64,000 nt of DNA, taken from contig WYDT01000002.1 of NCBI GenBank assembly GCA_013122435.1, positions 434,001 to 498,000 on the forward strand. The letters run 5' to 3'. Each line of letters begins with the position of its first letter. Positions within the stretch are counted from its first letter, which is position 1. The DNA comes from Chloroflexi bacterium AL-N1 (GTDB lineage: Bacteria > Chloroflexota > Chloroflexia > Chloroflexales > Roseiflexaceae). The translations under genes were made by a program, and so were the position numbers. A model generated the notes under the pieces. It saw nothing but the letters and a program-made list of their open reading frames with translations. It searched no databases and was not told the DNA's origin. This document shows positions 63,826 through 64,000 of the stretch, one piece after another.

Positions 63826-64000
63826 GAAGCAGCGTGATTTGCTGAAGAGCTAGTGACATCCGTGCTGGGATGCCGTGATATTTGGGGACAGGCGAAGAAA
63901 GTACCGGATCGACAATTGCGGCGCCGATCCGGGCGCGGTAGGCAGCACCACCGCGTTCCTCAGACGTGTGGCTTGTTTTCGTGTGAAGGAATCTGAGCAC
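63826..64000. other. Window end without a supported gene
   Basis: A minus-strand open frame to the window edge has no family look or ribosome site. Nothing else was recognised. Confidence 0.4.

Overview
The window looks like a piece of a Chloroflexota chromosome (class Chloroflexia, perhaps Herpetosiphon- or Chloroflexus-like) of roughly 50% GC. The evidence is indirect: a MazG with a shortened methylase-like N-terminus, tandem MacB-type permeases, a multi-GAF histidine kinase, stand-alone proteins with an RRYLRWYINP motif beside GT4 glycosyltransferases, and DUF951, DUF4180 and DUF123 proteins. No rRNA or tRNA gene was seen. The lineage is inferred, not proven.

Positions 1-14500 hold mostly housekeeping genes: the end of a peptide ABC permease, a secreted cyanophycinase-like protein, mazG, GNAT, DUF951, an nfeD-stomatin pair, a small heat-shock protein, leucyl aminopeptidase, an MBL-fold hydrolase, a large sensor kinase, a Sak4/RecA-like ATPase and DUF4180. 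Positions 14600-23500 hold a second GNAT, a structured RNA ending in a strong terminator, two copies of a roughly 200-bp noncoding element built on an ACCTTTAGGGT-like motif, a MacB-like ABC exporter with a convergent adaptor, a small heat-shock gene broken by TGA at codon 5, and about 2 kb of degenerate DNA. Positions 23500-42400 hold a BTAD/NB-ARC/TPR regulator with two in-frame TAG codons, priA, a beta-propeller lipoprotein, a lipid kinase, a LuxR-type response regulator, maf, purN-purD, a DUF123 protein, two glycosyltransferases, a sugar-isomerase-like protein and a secreted LCAT-like hydrolase.

Positions 42400-47100 form a probable copper locus: a DJ-1/PfpI protein, two head-to-head small Cys/His membrane paralogues (one with an in-frame TGA), an MbnP-type copper lipoprotein and an MbnH-type di-heme enzyme with an unusual N-terminal membrane domain and His-rich linker. 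A frameshifted histone-deacetylase-like gene and a small winged-helix protein follow.

Positions 49135-54935 are one CRISPR array of 80 repeats (37 nt) and 79 spacers, with no cas gene in the window. The degenerate repeat on the left, the GAAAC end of the repeat on the minus strand and a TATAAT promoter just right of the array all say that it is transcribed on the minus strand from a leader on the right. An unusual number of its spacers contain perfect hairpins.

Positions 55400-61700 are a graveyard: head-to-head NmrA/HxlR relics, a broken ABC exporter, a lanthipeptide-synthetase-like LanC relic with several in-frame stops, a Tn3-type transposase fragment and a GC-rich, strand-asymmetric island. 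Positions 61900-64000 carry a secreted papain-like protease, a secreted partner and a small HTH protein with a leaderless-type promoter.
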